A DNA stretch of 64,000 nucleotides from JAGXSE01 sp040757295 (GCA_040757295.1 JBFLXH010000003.1:55658-119657), one strand, 5' to 3'. Positions 34,218 through 44,787 are shown, counted from the first letter of the stretch. The notes: generated by a model not told the origin, from the sequence alone. Made by a program: numbers and translations.

Positions 34218-37200
34218 ATGAGCCTAAGGTTTATCCTCGGTAGGGCTGGGTCTGGCAAGACCACTACATGCCTGGAAGAAGTCAGGCAGCTCCTGCAGGA
34301 GTCTCCCATGGGCAATTCCCTTGTTTTGCTGGTGCCTGAACAGGCCACATTTCAAACGGAGTATGCCTTGGCCTCCACCCCTAATTTAGGCGGAATGATG
34401 CGGGCACAGGTGCTCAGCTTTCGCCGCCTTGCATATCGGGTACTCCTGGAGGTTGGCGGCGCTGCCAGGATACCTTTGGGTGATTTGGGGCAGCGGATGG
34501 TCTTGCGCCAGCTCTTGGAGCAGCGGAAGAACCAGTTAAGGGTTTTTTCCCGGGCCGCTAACCAAACCGGGTTTGCGAACGTCTTGGCCAAAACAATCTC
34601 GGAGCTGAAACTGTATTGTATTACCCCGGAGATCTTGCAGGAAAAAAGCAAAATTCTAAAAGAAAGGGAAGATGCGGGACGCCTGGCGGATAAACTGGCG
34701 GATTTGGCCCATTTATATTGTGATTTGGAGGAATACCTGGCAGGGAGATACATCCATCCTGATGATTATCTCGGTTTGCTAGCGCAACGTATAAACCTGT
34801 CGCCTACAGTCCAAGGGGCTAAGGTGTGGATCGACAGTTTTACTGGCTTTACGCCGCAGGAGTACCAGGTCCTGGCAGCTATCCTGCAGACAGCGGAAAG
34901 GGTAAGTGTGGCTTTGTGCCTGGACAGCCGCCAGCTGTCCCGCCCGGCCGGGGAAACAGACATCTTTTTTTCCACTCGCCAGACCATGGATAAACTGCTG
35001 TCTTTAGCCGGGGAGCTGGGAGTACCGGTCGAAAGCCCCACGGTCCTTGAACAGGCGGTGCCTTGGCGTTTTGTTTCTTCTCCCGTCATCGGTCATTTGG
35101 AAAGGGCTTTTTTTCAGCGGCCAAACAGGCTATGGGAGAAGGAAACTGCCGGGGTTAGTCTGGTGGCGGCGGCTAACCGGCGAGCTGAAGTGGAAGGCGT
35201 GGCCCGCGAGGTAATCCGGCTTTGCCGCGATGAAGGCTACCGGTGGCGGGAAATAGGGGTGGTCTTGCGGGATGTGGAAGGCTACCGGGACCTGATTAGC
35301 TCAATATTTGCTGACTACGGAATTGCCTTCTTTGTCGATGCCAAACGGACTGTGATGTTTCACCCATTGGCGGAACTGATCCGTTCTGCTCTGGAGGTAG
35401 TGTTGGAGAACTGGGCCTATGACCCGGTTTTCCGTTATCTGAAAACTGATTTAATCCCCCTTTCCAGGGAGGAAGTGGACCAACTGGAGAACTACGTTTT
35501 AGCCCATGGAATTCGCGGCGGCCATTGGACCAATGGTCAGCCCTGGAATTTTCGCCGGCGGTACACTCTGGGGGAAGACGAAGGCTTTAAGTCTTGGGAA
35601 GCCAGTCAACTGGCCCAGATCAACCGGGCCCGGGCCAAAGCGGTTAAGGCTCTGGCAGGGTTCGAAAAATCCGCCAAGGCAGCAGCTACTGTCAGAGAAG
35701 TATCCCTGGCTTTGTTTCACCTCTTGGAGGATTTGGAGGTGGCTCACCGCCTGGAACAATGGAGCAGGGAAGCAGAAAAAAAGGGCCGCTTGGAGGCTGC
35801 CAGGGAGCATGCCCAGGTTTGGAAGGGTGTCGTGGATTTGCTGGACCAGATGGTGGAAGCCCTTGGCGAGGAAGCAATATCTCTAGAAGAATATGCCAGG
35901 GTGCTATTGGCGGGATTGGAGAGCTTGCAGCTTGGCTTAATACCGCCTGGGCTGGACCAGGTTTTGGTAGGATCCTTAGACCGGTCCCGCAACCCTAACC
36001 TGCGGGCAGCTTTTGTGCTGGGGGTAAGCGACGGAGTGTTTCCGGCTCGCCCTGGAGGAGAGGGCTTTTTTTCCGAGCCTGAGCGGGAACGGCTGCAATC
36101 GGCAGGTCTTAATCTGGCTCCTGATGGGCGCCGCAGGCTGTTAGAAGAACAATTCCTGGTTTATACCGCATTGACAAGAAGCAGCGAATACCTTTGGGTC
36201 AGCTATCCCCTGGCAGACGAGGAAGGCCGGGCCATGATGCCTTCTACCGTCATTGCCAGGCTGAAAGAGATACTGCCGGGTTTGCGGGAGCGGATCCTGC
36301 CGGTTGAACCCCCTGGTCTCCCGGCAGCGGACCTGGAATTCATCGGACACCCTGGCAGGGCTTTATCCCATCTTGCCGTCAAGCTAAGAGAGGCCAAAGC
36401 CGGCATCCCAATCCCCGCCCTCTGGTGGGGAGTGTATAACTGGGCTTTATTCCGCCTCCAGCATCTGACTTCATTAAAGGGGATCATAGGAGGGCTATTC
36501 CATGTAAACCAGGAAAAGGCGATACCCAGCTTGGCCCGAAACCTTTACGGCCAACGGATGAAGGTAAGCGTATCCCGCATCGAAAAATTTAATGCCTGTC
36601 CCTTTGCCCATTTTATGTCCTATGGTTTGGAACTCAAAGACAGGCCTCAGTATAAACTGGCAGCCCCGGACCTGGGCCAGTTTTTTCATGCAGCCTTAAA
36701 AAAAATAGGCGATAGGATAGAGGCGGCAGGGCTGGATTGGGGAGCTATCTCCAAAGAACAGTGCCGGGATTTGGTGCGGGCCGTAACGGAAGAGCTGGCT
36801 CCCCAGCTACAAAATGAGATTCTGCTCAGCACAGCTCGTTACAGGTATCTCCAAAACAAGCTCCGCCGTACCCTGGAGCGCTCCGTGGGGCTCTTGGCAG
36901 AACATGCCCGCCGGGGGATTTTTCGTCCGGTTGGGCTGGAGGTGGGATTTGGCAGCGGACATGATCTTCCTCCCCTTGTATTAAATACGGTTGGTGGAAG
37001 CGCCCTGGAAGTCGCAGGGCGGATCGACCGGATTGACCTGGGGGTTGCCGGAGAGGGCAGTAGATACCTGCGGGTTATTGACTATAAATCCGGCAAGGCT
37101 GGCCTCAGCCTTACCGATATATACCACGGGCTAGAGATCCAGCTGTTGACCTACCTTGATGTGGCCCTCACCCATGCCCCTCTCTTAGCAGGTGGCCCGG

Positions 37201-37703
37201 CCCTGCCCGGGGCCATCCTTTACTTTTCCTTGCAAGACCCCTTGATCTCTGCCCAAGGGCCCGTTGACCCGGCGGAGGCAGAGCGGCGGGTTTTGGCCTC
37301 CTTGAAAACAAAAGGGCTGGTTTTGGCTGATGCAGGGGTGGTCAGGATGATGGACAGCCACTGTCTTAACGGCCGGTCAGAACTGTTGCCGGTAGCCTTG
37401 AAACAAGACGGAGGGTTTTACAAAGACAGTGCGGTCATAGATGATGCCCAGTTTGCCGCTCTTCGCCGGCACCTGCGGCTGGTACTTATGCGGGCGGCAG
37501 AGAGAATCCTGGCTGGAGATGTTGCTATTGACCCTTACCGAAAAAAGAATTTGACCCCGTGCCGTTATTGTATTTATAAGCCGGTGTGCCAGCACGACCT
37601 TCTGCTGGAAGGTAACGGCTTCCGAATAATAAAAGACGAGCCTAAGGAGGTCCTTTGGTTTAAACTAAACCAGGCCGGAGAGGGAGGAGAAGGCGGTGTC
37701 TAA
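34218..37703 (+). CDS. addB: Helicase-nuclease subunit AddB
   Basis: 1161 aa from ATG 34218. N-terminal Walker A GRAGSGKTT, UvrD-like core, C-terminal RecB-family nuclease (LRVIDYKSGKAGLS near 955). Four Cys for the [4Fe-4S] staple are visible: one in FNACPFAHF (about 794) and three in CRYCIYKPVC near the C-terminus. With AddA it resects double-strand breaks and produces 3' ends for RecA. Overlaps addA by 8 nt. Confidence 0.96.
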   Translation: MSLRFILGRAGSGKTTTCLEEVRQLLQESPMGNSLVLLVPEQATFQTEYALASTPNLGGMMRAQVLSFRRLAYRVLLEVGGAARIPLGDLGQRMVLRQLLEQRKNQLRVFSRAANQTGFANVLAKTISELKLYCITPEILQEKSKILKEREDAGRLADKLADLAHLYCDLEEYLAGRYIHPDDYLGLLAQRINLSPTVQGAKVWIDSFTGFTPQEYQVLAAILQTAERVSVALCLDSRQLSRPAGETDIFFSTRQTMDKLLSLAGELGVPVESPTVLEQAVPWRFVSSPVIGHLERAFFQRPNRLWEKETAGVSLVAAANRRAEVEGVAREVIRLCRDEGYRWREIGVVLRDVEGYRDLISSIFADYGIAFFVDAKRTVMFHPLAELIRSALEVVLENWAYDPVFRYLKTDLIPLSREEVDQLENYVLAHGIRGGHWTNGQPWNFRRRYTLGEDEGFKSWEASQLAQINRARAKAVKALAGFEKSAKAAATVREVSLALFHLLEDLEVAHRLEQWSREAEKKGRLEAAREHAQVWKGVVDLLDQMVEALGEEAISLEEYARVLLAGLESLQLGLIPPGLDQVLVGSLDRSRNPNLRAAFVLGVSDGVFPARPGGEGFFSEPERERLQSAGLNLAPDGRRRLLEEQFLVYTALTRSSEYLWVSYPLADEEGRAMMPSTVIARLKEILPGLRERILPVEPPGLPAADLEFIGHPGRALSHLAVKLREAKAGIPIPALWWGVYNWALFRLQHLTSLKGIIGGLFHVNQEKAIPSLARNLYGQRMKVSVSRIEKFNACPFAHFMSYGLELKDRPQYKLAAPDLGQFFHAALKKIGDRIEAAGLDWGAISKEQCRDLVRAVTEELAPQLQNEILLSTARYRYLQNKLRRTLERSVGLLAEHARRGIFRPVGLEVGFGSGHDLPPLVLNTVGGSALEVAGRIDRIDLGVAGEGSRYLRVIDYKSGKAGLSLTDIYHGLEIQLLTYLDVALTHAPLLAGGPALPGAILYFSLQDPLISAQGPVDPAEAERRVLASLKTKGLVLADAGVVRMMDSHCLNGRSELLPVALKQDGGFYKDSAVIDDAQFAALRRHLRLVLMRAAERILAGDVAIDPYRKKNLTPCRYCIYKPVCQHDLLLEGNGFRIIKDEPKEVLWFKLNQAGEGGEGGV

Positions 37704-40700
37704 ACAACAGTGGACCCAGGCTCAGCTGTCAGCCATTACGGCCAGGGACTGCAACCTTCTGGTTGCTGCCGCAGCCGGCGCAGGCAAAACCGCAGTCTTA
37801 GTAGAAAGGATCCTCCGCAGAATCGTTGACCCGCTGGAACCTGTTGATGTTGATCGGTTGCTGGTAGTTACCTTTACTAATGCTGCTGCAGCCGAAATGC
37901 GGGAGCGCATCGGACAGGCTATTGCCGCAAGAATTAATCAGGACCACGGCCAACAGCATCTGGAACACCAGCTGGCCTTGCTACCGATGGCTTCCATAAC
38001 CACCCTACACTCCTTTTGCCTGGAGGTTTTGCGCCAGCATTATTTTCGCCTTGACCTGGACCCGGCTTTTCGGATTGCTGACGAGACCGAAGTTGCCCTA
38101 TTAAAACTGCACGTCCTGGAAGAATTGCTGGAGGACCACTATACAACCGGTGACCCAGGGTTTCTAAGTTTGGTGGATTGTTATGGGGGAGACCGGGAAG
38201 ACACCAGGTTGCAGGAATTAATCCTCAATTTGCATCGCTTTTCCCGCAGCAACCCTTGGCCGGCGGGATGGCTGGAAGAGGCCTTAACTTCTTTTTTGGT
38301 ACAAAAGGCCTCGTCAATCGAGGATTCCCCCTGGGGCAGGAGTTTGTTGCAATCTGCAGCTATCACCCTGGAAGGCGCCCTTTCCCAGTTGGAAAAAGCC
38401 TGGCGGTTATGTAGCATGCCTGGGGGGCCTCAGGCTTACCAAGGAGCCCTAACCGCTGACCTGGCTATGATGCAGGATCTGCTTAGAGCCTGCAAGGGGT
38501 CCTGGGAGGCCCTGCAGGATAGGTTTCACAGCTTGACATGGGAGAGACTTAGGCCCTGTTCGAAAGACGTAGACGAAACCCTAAAAGAGCGGGTGAAAAA
38601 GATCCGCGAAGGAGTCAAAAACGATCTGGCTTCTTTGGCTGAAGTTTTTTCCCGCCCAGCCTTGGAGCACTTGGCAGACTTGCAGGCATTGGCTCCCTTT
38701 GGACAAACCTTAATCCAGCTGGTGATGGCCTTTGAGGGAGCCCTGCAAAAGGCTAAGCGTTCCCAGGGCATTGTTGACTTTAATGACTTGGAGCATTTTT
38801 GCCTGGCCCTGTTAACAGCACCCGGAACCCCTCCTGGGGAAATAATTCCCTCTGACATAGCCTGTGAATTCCGGCGGCGGTTTGCCGAGGTGTTGGTAGA
38901 TGAGTACCAGGATATCAACCCGGTGCAGGAGGCTATTCTACAATTGGTCTCCCGCCAGGGGGAAAGCCGCCCAAACCTGTTCATGGTAGGAGACGTAAAA
39001 CAAAGCATCTACCGCTTCCGCCTGGCCGAGCCGAGGCTTTTTCTCAGAAAATACCGCAGTTTTCCCATTGTTGCAGGCGGGTTGGAACGCCGGGTTGATC
39101 TGGCAAATAACTTTCGCTGCCGCCGGGAAGTCGTAGATGCAGTCAACTTTATTTTCCGGCAAATCATGACCGAGCGGGTGGGAGAGGTGGCCTATGACCG
39201 GGCGGCGGAACTAGCGCTGGCGGCTGTTTACCCCGAAGTTGAGGAAGACCGGGGGCGCACCCTGGCTGCCCCAGTGGAATTCCATCTGATTGAACGGTAT
39301 GGGGACCAAGGCACGCTGCCGCAGGAAGAGCTGCCGCAGGAAGAACAAGAAAAGGAAGAAACAGTTCCGCTGCCGGAGGATGAGGTCGAGGACCTGGAAG
39401 CAATGCAAATGGAGGCCAGGATTATTGCCCGGCGGATTATTGAACTGATGCAGGGCTGCCGGAAGACTTCCCGGCCCTACCTGGTATACGATAAGAATTA
39501 CGGTTACCGCCCCCTGGGCTATCGGGATATTGTGGTGCTCCTGCGGGCCACCAGAGGAGCTGCCAATACCTTGTTGGAAGAGTTTCGCCTGGCCGGCATC
39601 CCTGCTTATGCCGAACTAGGCACAGGTTATTTTGAAGCCATTGAAGTAGAGGCTGCCCTGTCTCTATTAAGGATAATCGATAATCCCCAGCAAGACGTTC
39701 CTCTGGCCGCGGCCCTGCGTTTGCCACCCATGGGCCTGACAGCTGAAGAGTTTGCCCAAATTCGTTTAGCCTGCCCGGAGGGAAACCTGTATCAAGCCCT
39801 GAAGGGTTATGCCGCGGGTGAACAAGGAGAACTGGCCAAAAAGATATCAGCATTTTTGGAACGGTTGGAACAATGGCGCACCCTTGCCCGCCAAGGCAGC
39901 CTGAGTGAGTTAATCTGGCAGATTTACCGGGATACGGGTTATTACGACTTCGTGGGGGGCCTACCGGGCGGAAGGCAGCGTCAGGCTAATTTACGAGCCC
40001 TTCAGGACAGGGCGAGACAGTATGAAACAACCATGTTCAGAGGTCTGTTTTATTTCCTGCGCTTTATTAAACGGCTGCAGGAAAGCGGCAGTGATATGGG
40101 GGCAGCACGGGCTTTAGGGGAAAACGAAGACGTGGTCAGGATCATGAGTGTTCATAAAAGCAAGGGACTGGAGTTTCCGGTGGTATTCGTGGCCGGGCTG
40201 GGAAAACAGTTTAACCTGCGGGATGCTAAAGAGGACACTCTCTTGCACAAAGACCTGGGCATTGGTCTGGATGTGGTTGATTTGGCCAAGAGGGTCAAAT
40301 ACCCCAGTATAGCTAAAATAGCTATCAGAGAGAGGCTTAGGCTGGAGGCCCTTGCTGAAGAAATGAGGATTCTGTATGTCGCCATGACCCGGGCTAGGGA
40401 AAAACTGATTCTGGTGGCTTCAACCAAAAAACTTAGGGCCAGGTTGGAGGAGTGGAGCCTATATGCCAATGTTGAAGAATGGAGCTTGCCTGATAAGGCC
40501 CTAGCGGGAGCTAAGGCGTGCTTAGACTGGTTGGGGCCCGCTCTCCTGCGCCACCCTGATGCTGCACCTTTAAGCCATTTCCTGCAGGCTGAGGTTAATT
40601 CCTCGACTGAAGCCTGGCAGGATTCCTCCCAGTGGTCAGTTTTCTTATGGGAGCCAAGACACTGCCAACAGGCCCCAACCGAAAAGGAGGCTGGGGAACT

Positions 40701-41457
40701 GTTTAAGAGGTTGAAAAACCTGCAGCCCCTGGATATTCTGCCGGAAGAGCAGGATAGGGTGGAAAAGAGGCTTAACTGGGCTTATCCCCATAAGTCATCC
40801 CTAGGGAAGGCCGCAAAAGTAGCAGTGACGGAGATTAAGAGGCGGTTTAACCCTGAGATTGAAGAAGCTGAACAGGCCTTCCCCAGGCCTTTCATCCCTG
40901 CTGAAGCCGCCAGACCCAGTTTCGTTGCAGCAAAGGGTTTTTCAACCGCCGACCGGGGCTCGGCTTATCACCTGGTGATGCAACACCTGAATTTCCAAGG
41001 CAGTTTGACCCCGGAAGGCATCAGGGGGCAAGTCCAGGAAATGATCTGCCGGGAAATATTAGCTGAGGAACAAGCCCGGGCGGTAGACCCGGAAAACCTG
41101 GCCCGGTTTTTTGCCGGCTCTTTGGGGCGGCGCCTGTTAAGCTCACCCGAGGTTAGGCGGGAGATCCCCTTCAGCTTGGTCCTGCCTGCGGGAACAATTT
41201 ATCCGGATTTAGGGCAAACCTTGGCTGAAAAAGTACTGGTGCAGGGGGTGATTGATTGTCTGTTTGGGGAGGAAGATGGCCTGGTGCTGATTGACTGGAA
41301 GACCGACCAGGTTGATCCCCGACGGTTGGAACCTCTGGTAGCGAGCTACGGCGGGCAGCTCAATCTGTATGCCCATGCGGTAGAAATAATTCTCCGGCGG
41401 CCGGTGAAAGAAAAATATCTGTTCCTGCTGATGAACGGTCTGGAGGTAAAGGTTTAA
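37696..41457 (+). CDS. addA: Helicase-nuclease subunit AddA
   Basis: 1253 aa from GTG 37696 with GGAGGAG upstream inside addB. UvrD-type helicase: Walker A AAAGAGKTAVL, motif II VDEYQDINPVQ, GDVKQSIYRFR, later VHKSKGLEFPVVF and YVAMTRAREKL. C-terminal nuclease with LIDWKTDQVD near 1200. An acidic, Glu/Gln-rich insert (residues about 540-570) is a local expansion. The subunit supplies ATP-driven unwinding and one of the two nuclease sites. Confidence 0.97.
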   Translation: MSKQQWTQAQLSAITARDCNLLVAAAAGAGKTAVLVERILRRIVDPLEPVDVDRLLVVTFTNAAAAEMRERIGQAIAARINQDHGQQHLEHQLALLPMASITTLHSFCLEVLRQHYFRLDLDPAFRIADETEVALLKLHVLEELLEDHYTTGDPGFLSLVDCYGGDREDTRLQELILNLHRFSRSNPWPAGWLEEALTSFLVQKASSIEDSPWGRSLLQSAAITLEGALSQLEKAWRLCSMPGGPQAYQGALTADLAMMQDLLRACKGSWEALQDRFHSLTWERLRPCSKDVDETLKERVKKIREGVKNDLASLAEVFSRPALEHLADLQALAPFGQTLIQLVMAFEGALQKAKRSQGIVDFNDLEHFCLALLTAPGTPPGEIIPSDIACEFRRRFAEVLVDEYQDINPVQEAILQLVSRQGESRPNLFMVGDVKQSIYRFRLAEPRLFLRKYRSFPIVAGGLERRVDLANNFRCRREVVDAVNFIFRQIMTERVGEVAYDRAAELALAAVYPEVEEDRGRTLAAPVEFHLIERYGDQGTLPQEELPQEEQEKEETVPLPEDEVEDLEAMQMEARIIARRIIELMQGCRKTSRPYLVYDKNYGYRPLGYRDIVVLLRATRGAANTLLEEFRLAGIPAYAELGTGYFEAIEVEAALSLLRIIDNPQQDVPLAAALRLPPMGLTAEEFAQIRLACPEGNLYQALKGYAAGEQGELAKKISAFLERLEQWRTLARQGSLSELIWQIYRDTGYYDFVGGLPGGRQRQANLRALQDRARQYETTMFRGLFYFLRFIKRLQESGSDMGAARALGENEDVVRIMSVHKSKGLEFPVVFVAGLGKQFNLRDAKEDTLLHKDLGIGLDVVDLAKRVKYPSIAKIAIRERLRLEALAEEMRILYVAMTRAREKLILVASTKKLRARLEEWSLYANVEEWSLPDKALAGAKACLDWLGPALLRHPDAAPLSHFLQAEVNSSTEAWQDSSQWSVFLWEPRHCQQAPTEKEAGELFKRLKNLQPLDILPEEQDRVEKRLNWAYPHKSSLGKAAKVAVTEIKRRFNPEIEEAEQAFPRPFIPAEAARPSFVAAKGFSTADRGSAYHLVMQHLNFQGSLTPEGIRGQVQEMICREILAEEQARAVDPENLARFFAGSLGRRLLSSPEVRREIPFSLVLPAGTIYPDLGQTLAEKVLVQGVIDCLFGEEDGLVLIDWKTDQVDPRRLEPLVASYGGQLNLYAHAVEIILRRPVKEKYLFLLMNGLEVKV

Positions 41458-41523
41458 AAAATGTTTTGCTTGCGGAAGACAAGCCAAAAGTGGTAAAATA
41501 TGTTGGAAAACCGCATATTGTGC

Positions 41524-41611
<88 letters not shown>

Positions 41612-41623
41612 ATAAAGTCAGTT

Positions 41624-41657
41624 CAGCCGCATTCTTCTCTCGGAATGCGGCTTTTTG
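41624..41657 (+). terminator. Riboswitch-controlled terminator
   Basis: AGCCGCATTC / GAATGCGGCT hairpin followed by TTTTTG, directly after the TPP aptamer and before the thiT ribosome site. Confidence 0.88.
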
Positions 41658-41737
41658 CCATAGTTCCGTTTAGGCATTAACCCCAGCCTGTGTCCTGTAA
41701 GGCAAACCTGAGCGGAACTAGGGAAGGGGGTGAAACG

Positions 41738-42280
41738 ATGCGGAACAAAAAGGTTTCCGTTATGGTAGAAATAGCATTGTGCGTGGCCTTGGCTTATGTT
41801 CTCGGGTTAATTAAGCTTTGGCAGATGCCTTTTGGGGGCTCAGTTTCCCTGGAAATGATTCCAATTTTTATCGTGGCTCTACGCCGGGGCTGGATTGCCG
41901 GGATGACTGGCGGCCTGGTTTACGGCTTTGTCAACCTGATGGTGGATGGCATGCAGTGGATTGTCCATCCGGTTCAACTGGTGCTTGATTACCCCCTGCC
42001 CTTCGCCTTATTGGGCCTGGCCGGCTGCTTTCCCGGGAGTCCTTTCCTGGGTGTAGTGATAGGATCTTTGGGGAGGTTTCTGTCTCATTTCGTCTCTGGC
42101 TTTGTTTTCTGGGGGGCATACGGATCGGAATACGGGTTAAGCCCTGTGGTATATTCTATAGCTTATAACAGCATGTATCTCCTGCCTGAGATGCTCATTT
42201 CACTGGCCTGTGTATTAGTTCTGGTCAAACGCCCGGACATTTTGCAGCCTGTCCAGGGACCTAAGTCCATGGGGGAATAA
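41738..42280 (+). CDS. thiT: Thiamine ECF transporter S component
   Basis: About 180 aa from ATG 41738 (GGAAGGGGGTG upstream). Six TM helices with ThiT-type sequence: GGSVSLEMIPIFIVALRRG, GGLVYGFVNLMVDG and YPLPFALLGLAG. Binds thiamine and works with the shared ECF energising module, encoded elsewhere. Regulated by the TPP riboswitch upstream. Confidence 0.93.
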   Translation: MRNKKVSVMVEIALCVALAYVLGLIKLWQMPFGGSVSLEMIPIFIVALRRGWIAGMTGGLVYGFVNLMVDGMQWIVHPVQLVLDYPLPFALLGLAGCFPGSPFLGVVIGSLGRFLSHFVSGFVFWGAYGSEYGLSPVVYSIAYNSMYLLPEMLISLACVLVLVKRPDILQPVQGPKSMGE

Positions 42281-42283
42281 TTA

Positions 42284-42937
42284 ATGCAATCTCGGTGTTT
42301 AGTAATTGCCGGTGGGGAAATAAAGGATTATTCCTGGCACCGGGGATTTATTTCCCCGCAGGACTTCATCATTTGCGCTGATGGCGGGGCAAACCATGCC
42401 TTTAAAATGGGATTAACTCCAAATCTGGTGGTGGGGGATCTGGACTCCATCGACCCTCTGGTAGAACGGGAATTGCGGGCAGCCGGCTGTTCCTTCCTGG
42501 TTTACCCCAGGGAGAAGGATCAGACCGACCTGCAGCTGGCTCTGGCAGAGGCGGTCAAACGGTTTCCCAGGAAAGTGATTGTGCTGGGAGGCCTTGGGGC
42601 TCGCCTGGATCATACCCTGGCCAATATTGCTCTGCTTTTGCCTATGGCTGAACGGGGGATAGACATTAAGCTAGTCGACCAGACCCAGGAAATAGGGGTT
42701 CTCTACGGCCCTGCCCAGGTAAAGGTGGAAGGGGAAGTGGGAGATCTGGTCTCTTTGCTGCCCCTGTCCAAAACCGTTACAGGAGTAACCCTGGTCGGTT
42801 TTTACTACCCGTTATTCCAGACTACCTTGGTAGCGGGAGATACCCTGGGGATCAGCAACCAGATAACAGCCGATCAGGCTCAGGTAAATCTGCAGTCCGG
42901 GGCCCTGCTGGTCATCAAGACAAAACCTGGTACCTAG
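42284..42937 (+). CDS. thiN: Thiamine pyrophosphokinase
   Basis: 217 aa from ATG 42284, 3 nt after thiT. Family motifs: ICADGGANHAFK, VVGDLDSID, REKDQTDLQLALAEA and GGLGARLDHTLANI, then a C-terminal beta domain with SLLPLSKTVTGVTL. Converts thiamine to TPP in the cytosol, directly using what ThiT imports. Co-transcribed under the TPP riboswitch. Confidence 0.94.
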   Translation: MQSRCLVIAGGEIKDYSWHRGFISPQDFIICADGGANHAFKMGLTPNLVVGDLDSIDPLVERELRAAGCSFLVYPREKDQTDLQLALAEAVKRFPRKVIVLGGLGARLDHTLANIALLLPMAERGIDIKLVDQTQEIGVLYGPAQVKVEGEVGDLVSLLPLSKTVTGVTLVGFYYPLFQTTLVAGDTLGISNQITADQAQVNLQSGALLVIKTKPGT

Positions 42938-42944
42938 AACAAAA

Positions 42945-42972
42945 ACTGCGGCCACCAGGCCGCACTTTTTGT
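42945..42972 (+). terminator. Terminator of the thiT-thiN operon
   Basis: TGCGGCC-ACCA-GGCCGCA hairpin followed by CTTTTTG. Confidence 0.9.
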
Positions 42973-43176
42973 TAAGATGGCGAAAAGATAGTTGCCGATT
43001 TTTTTGTACCAATTATTATTTAATTGTTACTATTGTCCTCTCACCCTGACTCCTGAGTACTTATATTTAATTTATTTACTTTAATAGCGAAGGGCAGGGA
43101 TTCGGGAAGTCTTGTCGAATGCTATTTGAAATTTGGTTTTCTATAAATAAAAAAAATTTTTGGAGGGGAAGAAAAG

Positions 43177-44217
43177 TTGAAAAAGGGTTGGGTAATACTG
43201 TCAATGGTTTTGGTTCTGGTGCTTTTGTTTGCGGTCGGTTGTGGCGGATCCAAAACGGGTCAAGAAAACAAACCGGCGGAATCCCAAGGGCCGGCAAAGC
43301 AGGAGTCTCGGGTAATCAAGGTGGCTCATGTGGTTAATGAGCAGGATCCCTATCATGTTGCTGCGTTAAAGTTTAAGGAATTAGTTGAAGCCAAAACCGC
43401 CGGAAATATCAAGGTAGAGGTATACCCGAATGCCGTGTTGGGAGACGAGCGTACCCTCTTGGAAGGCATGCAGGTTGGTACTATTGACATGGGCGTCATT
43501 ACCAACGGTCCGGTGGCCAACTTTTTACCGAAAATTGCTGTTTTTGAAATGCCTTTTTTGTTTTCGAAGCGTGAAGATGCTTACGCTGTTTTAGATGGCC
43601 CCATCGGCCAGAATATTCTAAAAGAGCTGGAAAGCGTGAAACTTAAAGGCCTGGCCTATGCTGAGCGGGGTTTCCGAAATCTTACCAATTCCAAGCGGCC
43701 TGTGCTTACCCCGGCTGATGTTAAAGGTTTGAAGCTTCGCGTAATGCAAAACCCTGTGTATATTGATCTTTTTAATACCTTAGGTGCCAACGCCGTACCA
43801 ATGGCCTGGCCTGAAGCCTTGACAGCGCTGCAACAGGGAACCATTGACGGACAAGAGAACCCGGTCAACGTGGCTTATGCCTTTAAACTTTACGAAACCC
43901 AGAAGCACCTGTCCATGACCAGGCATACCTATGCACCTGCGCTGTTTGTCATGAGCCTGGATGTATTTAACAAAAATTTCACCCCTGAAACTCAACAGAT
44001 TCTGGTGGAAGCAGCCAAGGAAGCCGGTAAATATGTGCGGAATTGGATTGCCGAAAATGAAGAGAAGCAGCTGAAAGAAGTGGAAGAAAAAGGTCTGCAG
44101 GTTCACTATCCCGAACTGGCGCCTTTCAAAGAAGCAGTGAAGCCTGTTTACCAGAAATACAGTGACCGGTTTGGCAACCTCATTAGTGAAATTGAAGCTC
44201 AGCTGAGCAAGAAGTAA
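43177..44217 (+). CDS. dctP: TRAP transporter substrate-binding lipoprotein DctP
   Basis: 346 aa from TTG 43177 with GGAGGGGAAG upstream. Lipobox FAVGCGG. DctP landmarks: TLLEGMQVGTIDMGV, GLKLRVMQNPVYIDLF (substrate-carboxylate Arg) and EALTALQQGTIDGQENP. Binds an organic acid outside the membrane for the DctQM permease. First of three genes. Confidence 0.95.
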   Translation: MKKGWVILSMVLVLVLLFAVGCGGSKTGQENKPAESQGPAKQESRVIKVAHVVNEQDPYHVAALKFKELVEAKTAGNIKVEVYPNAVLGDERTLLEGMQVGTIDMGVITNGPVANFLPKIAVFEMPFLFSKREDAYAVLDGPIGQNILKELESVKLKGLAYAERGFRNLTNSKRPVLTPADVKGLKLRVMQNPVYIDLFNTLGANAVPMAWPEALTALQQGTIDGQENPVNVAYAFKLYETQKHLSMTRHTYAPALFVMSLDVFNKNFTPETQQILVEAAKEAGKYVRNWIAENEEKQLKEVEEKGLQVHYPELAPFKEAVKPVYQKYSDRFGNLISEIEAQLSKK

Positions 44218-44232
44218 TCCGGGCAGGTACAG

Positions 44233-44266
44233 TTCAGGGCAGCGGCATTGTTGCCGCTGCCCTGAA
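44233..44266 (+). promoter_or_regulatory. Long intercistronic hairpin between dctP and dctQ
   Basis: Perfect 14-bp stem TTCAGGGCAGCGGC / GCCGCTGCCCTGAA with a 6-nt loop and no T-tract. It most likely stabilises the dctP part of the mRNA or slows transcription, giving more binding protein than permease. Confidence 0.7.
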
Positions 44267-44298
44267 TAGCCCGGGGAGAAAGGAAGTAGCATGGGCGG

Positions 44299-44787
44299 AT
44301 GATATTATTTTTGCGCAAAATTAGTGACGCCGTTGACTGGCTGGTGACTAGGTTTGTTTTCCTGCTGATTGTAGCTTTAATCCTGGTAATTTCCTTGCAG
44401 ATCATCAGCCGCGTGTTTTTCTCTGCCTATTCCTGGACAGAAGAATTATCCCGGTACCTTTTGGTTTGGAGTACTTTTCTAGGGGCTAGTATGGCATATA
44501 AACGGAGAAGCCATATTGCGGTTACTTTTGCAGTAGATCTCCTCCGGGGCTGGACAAAAACCCTGGTCCTTTGGATAGTCAACCTTTTGACAATTGCTTT
44601 TTTTGCAGTGGCGATATATTATTCCACGAAAATGATCAGCCTGCAGGTTTATCAAGTTTCACCCGCTCTAGGTGTTTCCATGCGCTTTGTCTATCTCAGC
44701 ATCCCCCTGGGGTTTGCCTCAATGCTGGTCCATGCCTTATCAGGGATGGTTGAGGAGCTTTTTCCGGGTAGGGAGGTGAAGAGCTGA
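44299..44787 (+). CDS. dctQ: TRAP transporter small permease DctQ
   Basis: 162 aa from ATG 44299. Four TM helices with the DctQ sequence FSAYSWTEELSRYLLVWSTFLGA and YKRRSHIAV. Overlaps dctM by 1 nt. Confidence 0.93.
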   Translation: MILFLRKISDAVDWLVTRFVFLLIVALILVISLQIISRVFFSAYSWTEELSRYLLVWSTFLGASMAYKRRSHIAVTFAVDLLRGWTKTLVLWIVNLLTIAFFAVAIYYSTKMISLQVYQVSPALGVSMRFVYLSIPLGFASMLVHALSGMVEELFPGREVKS

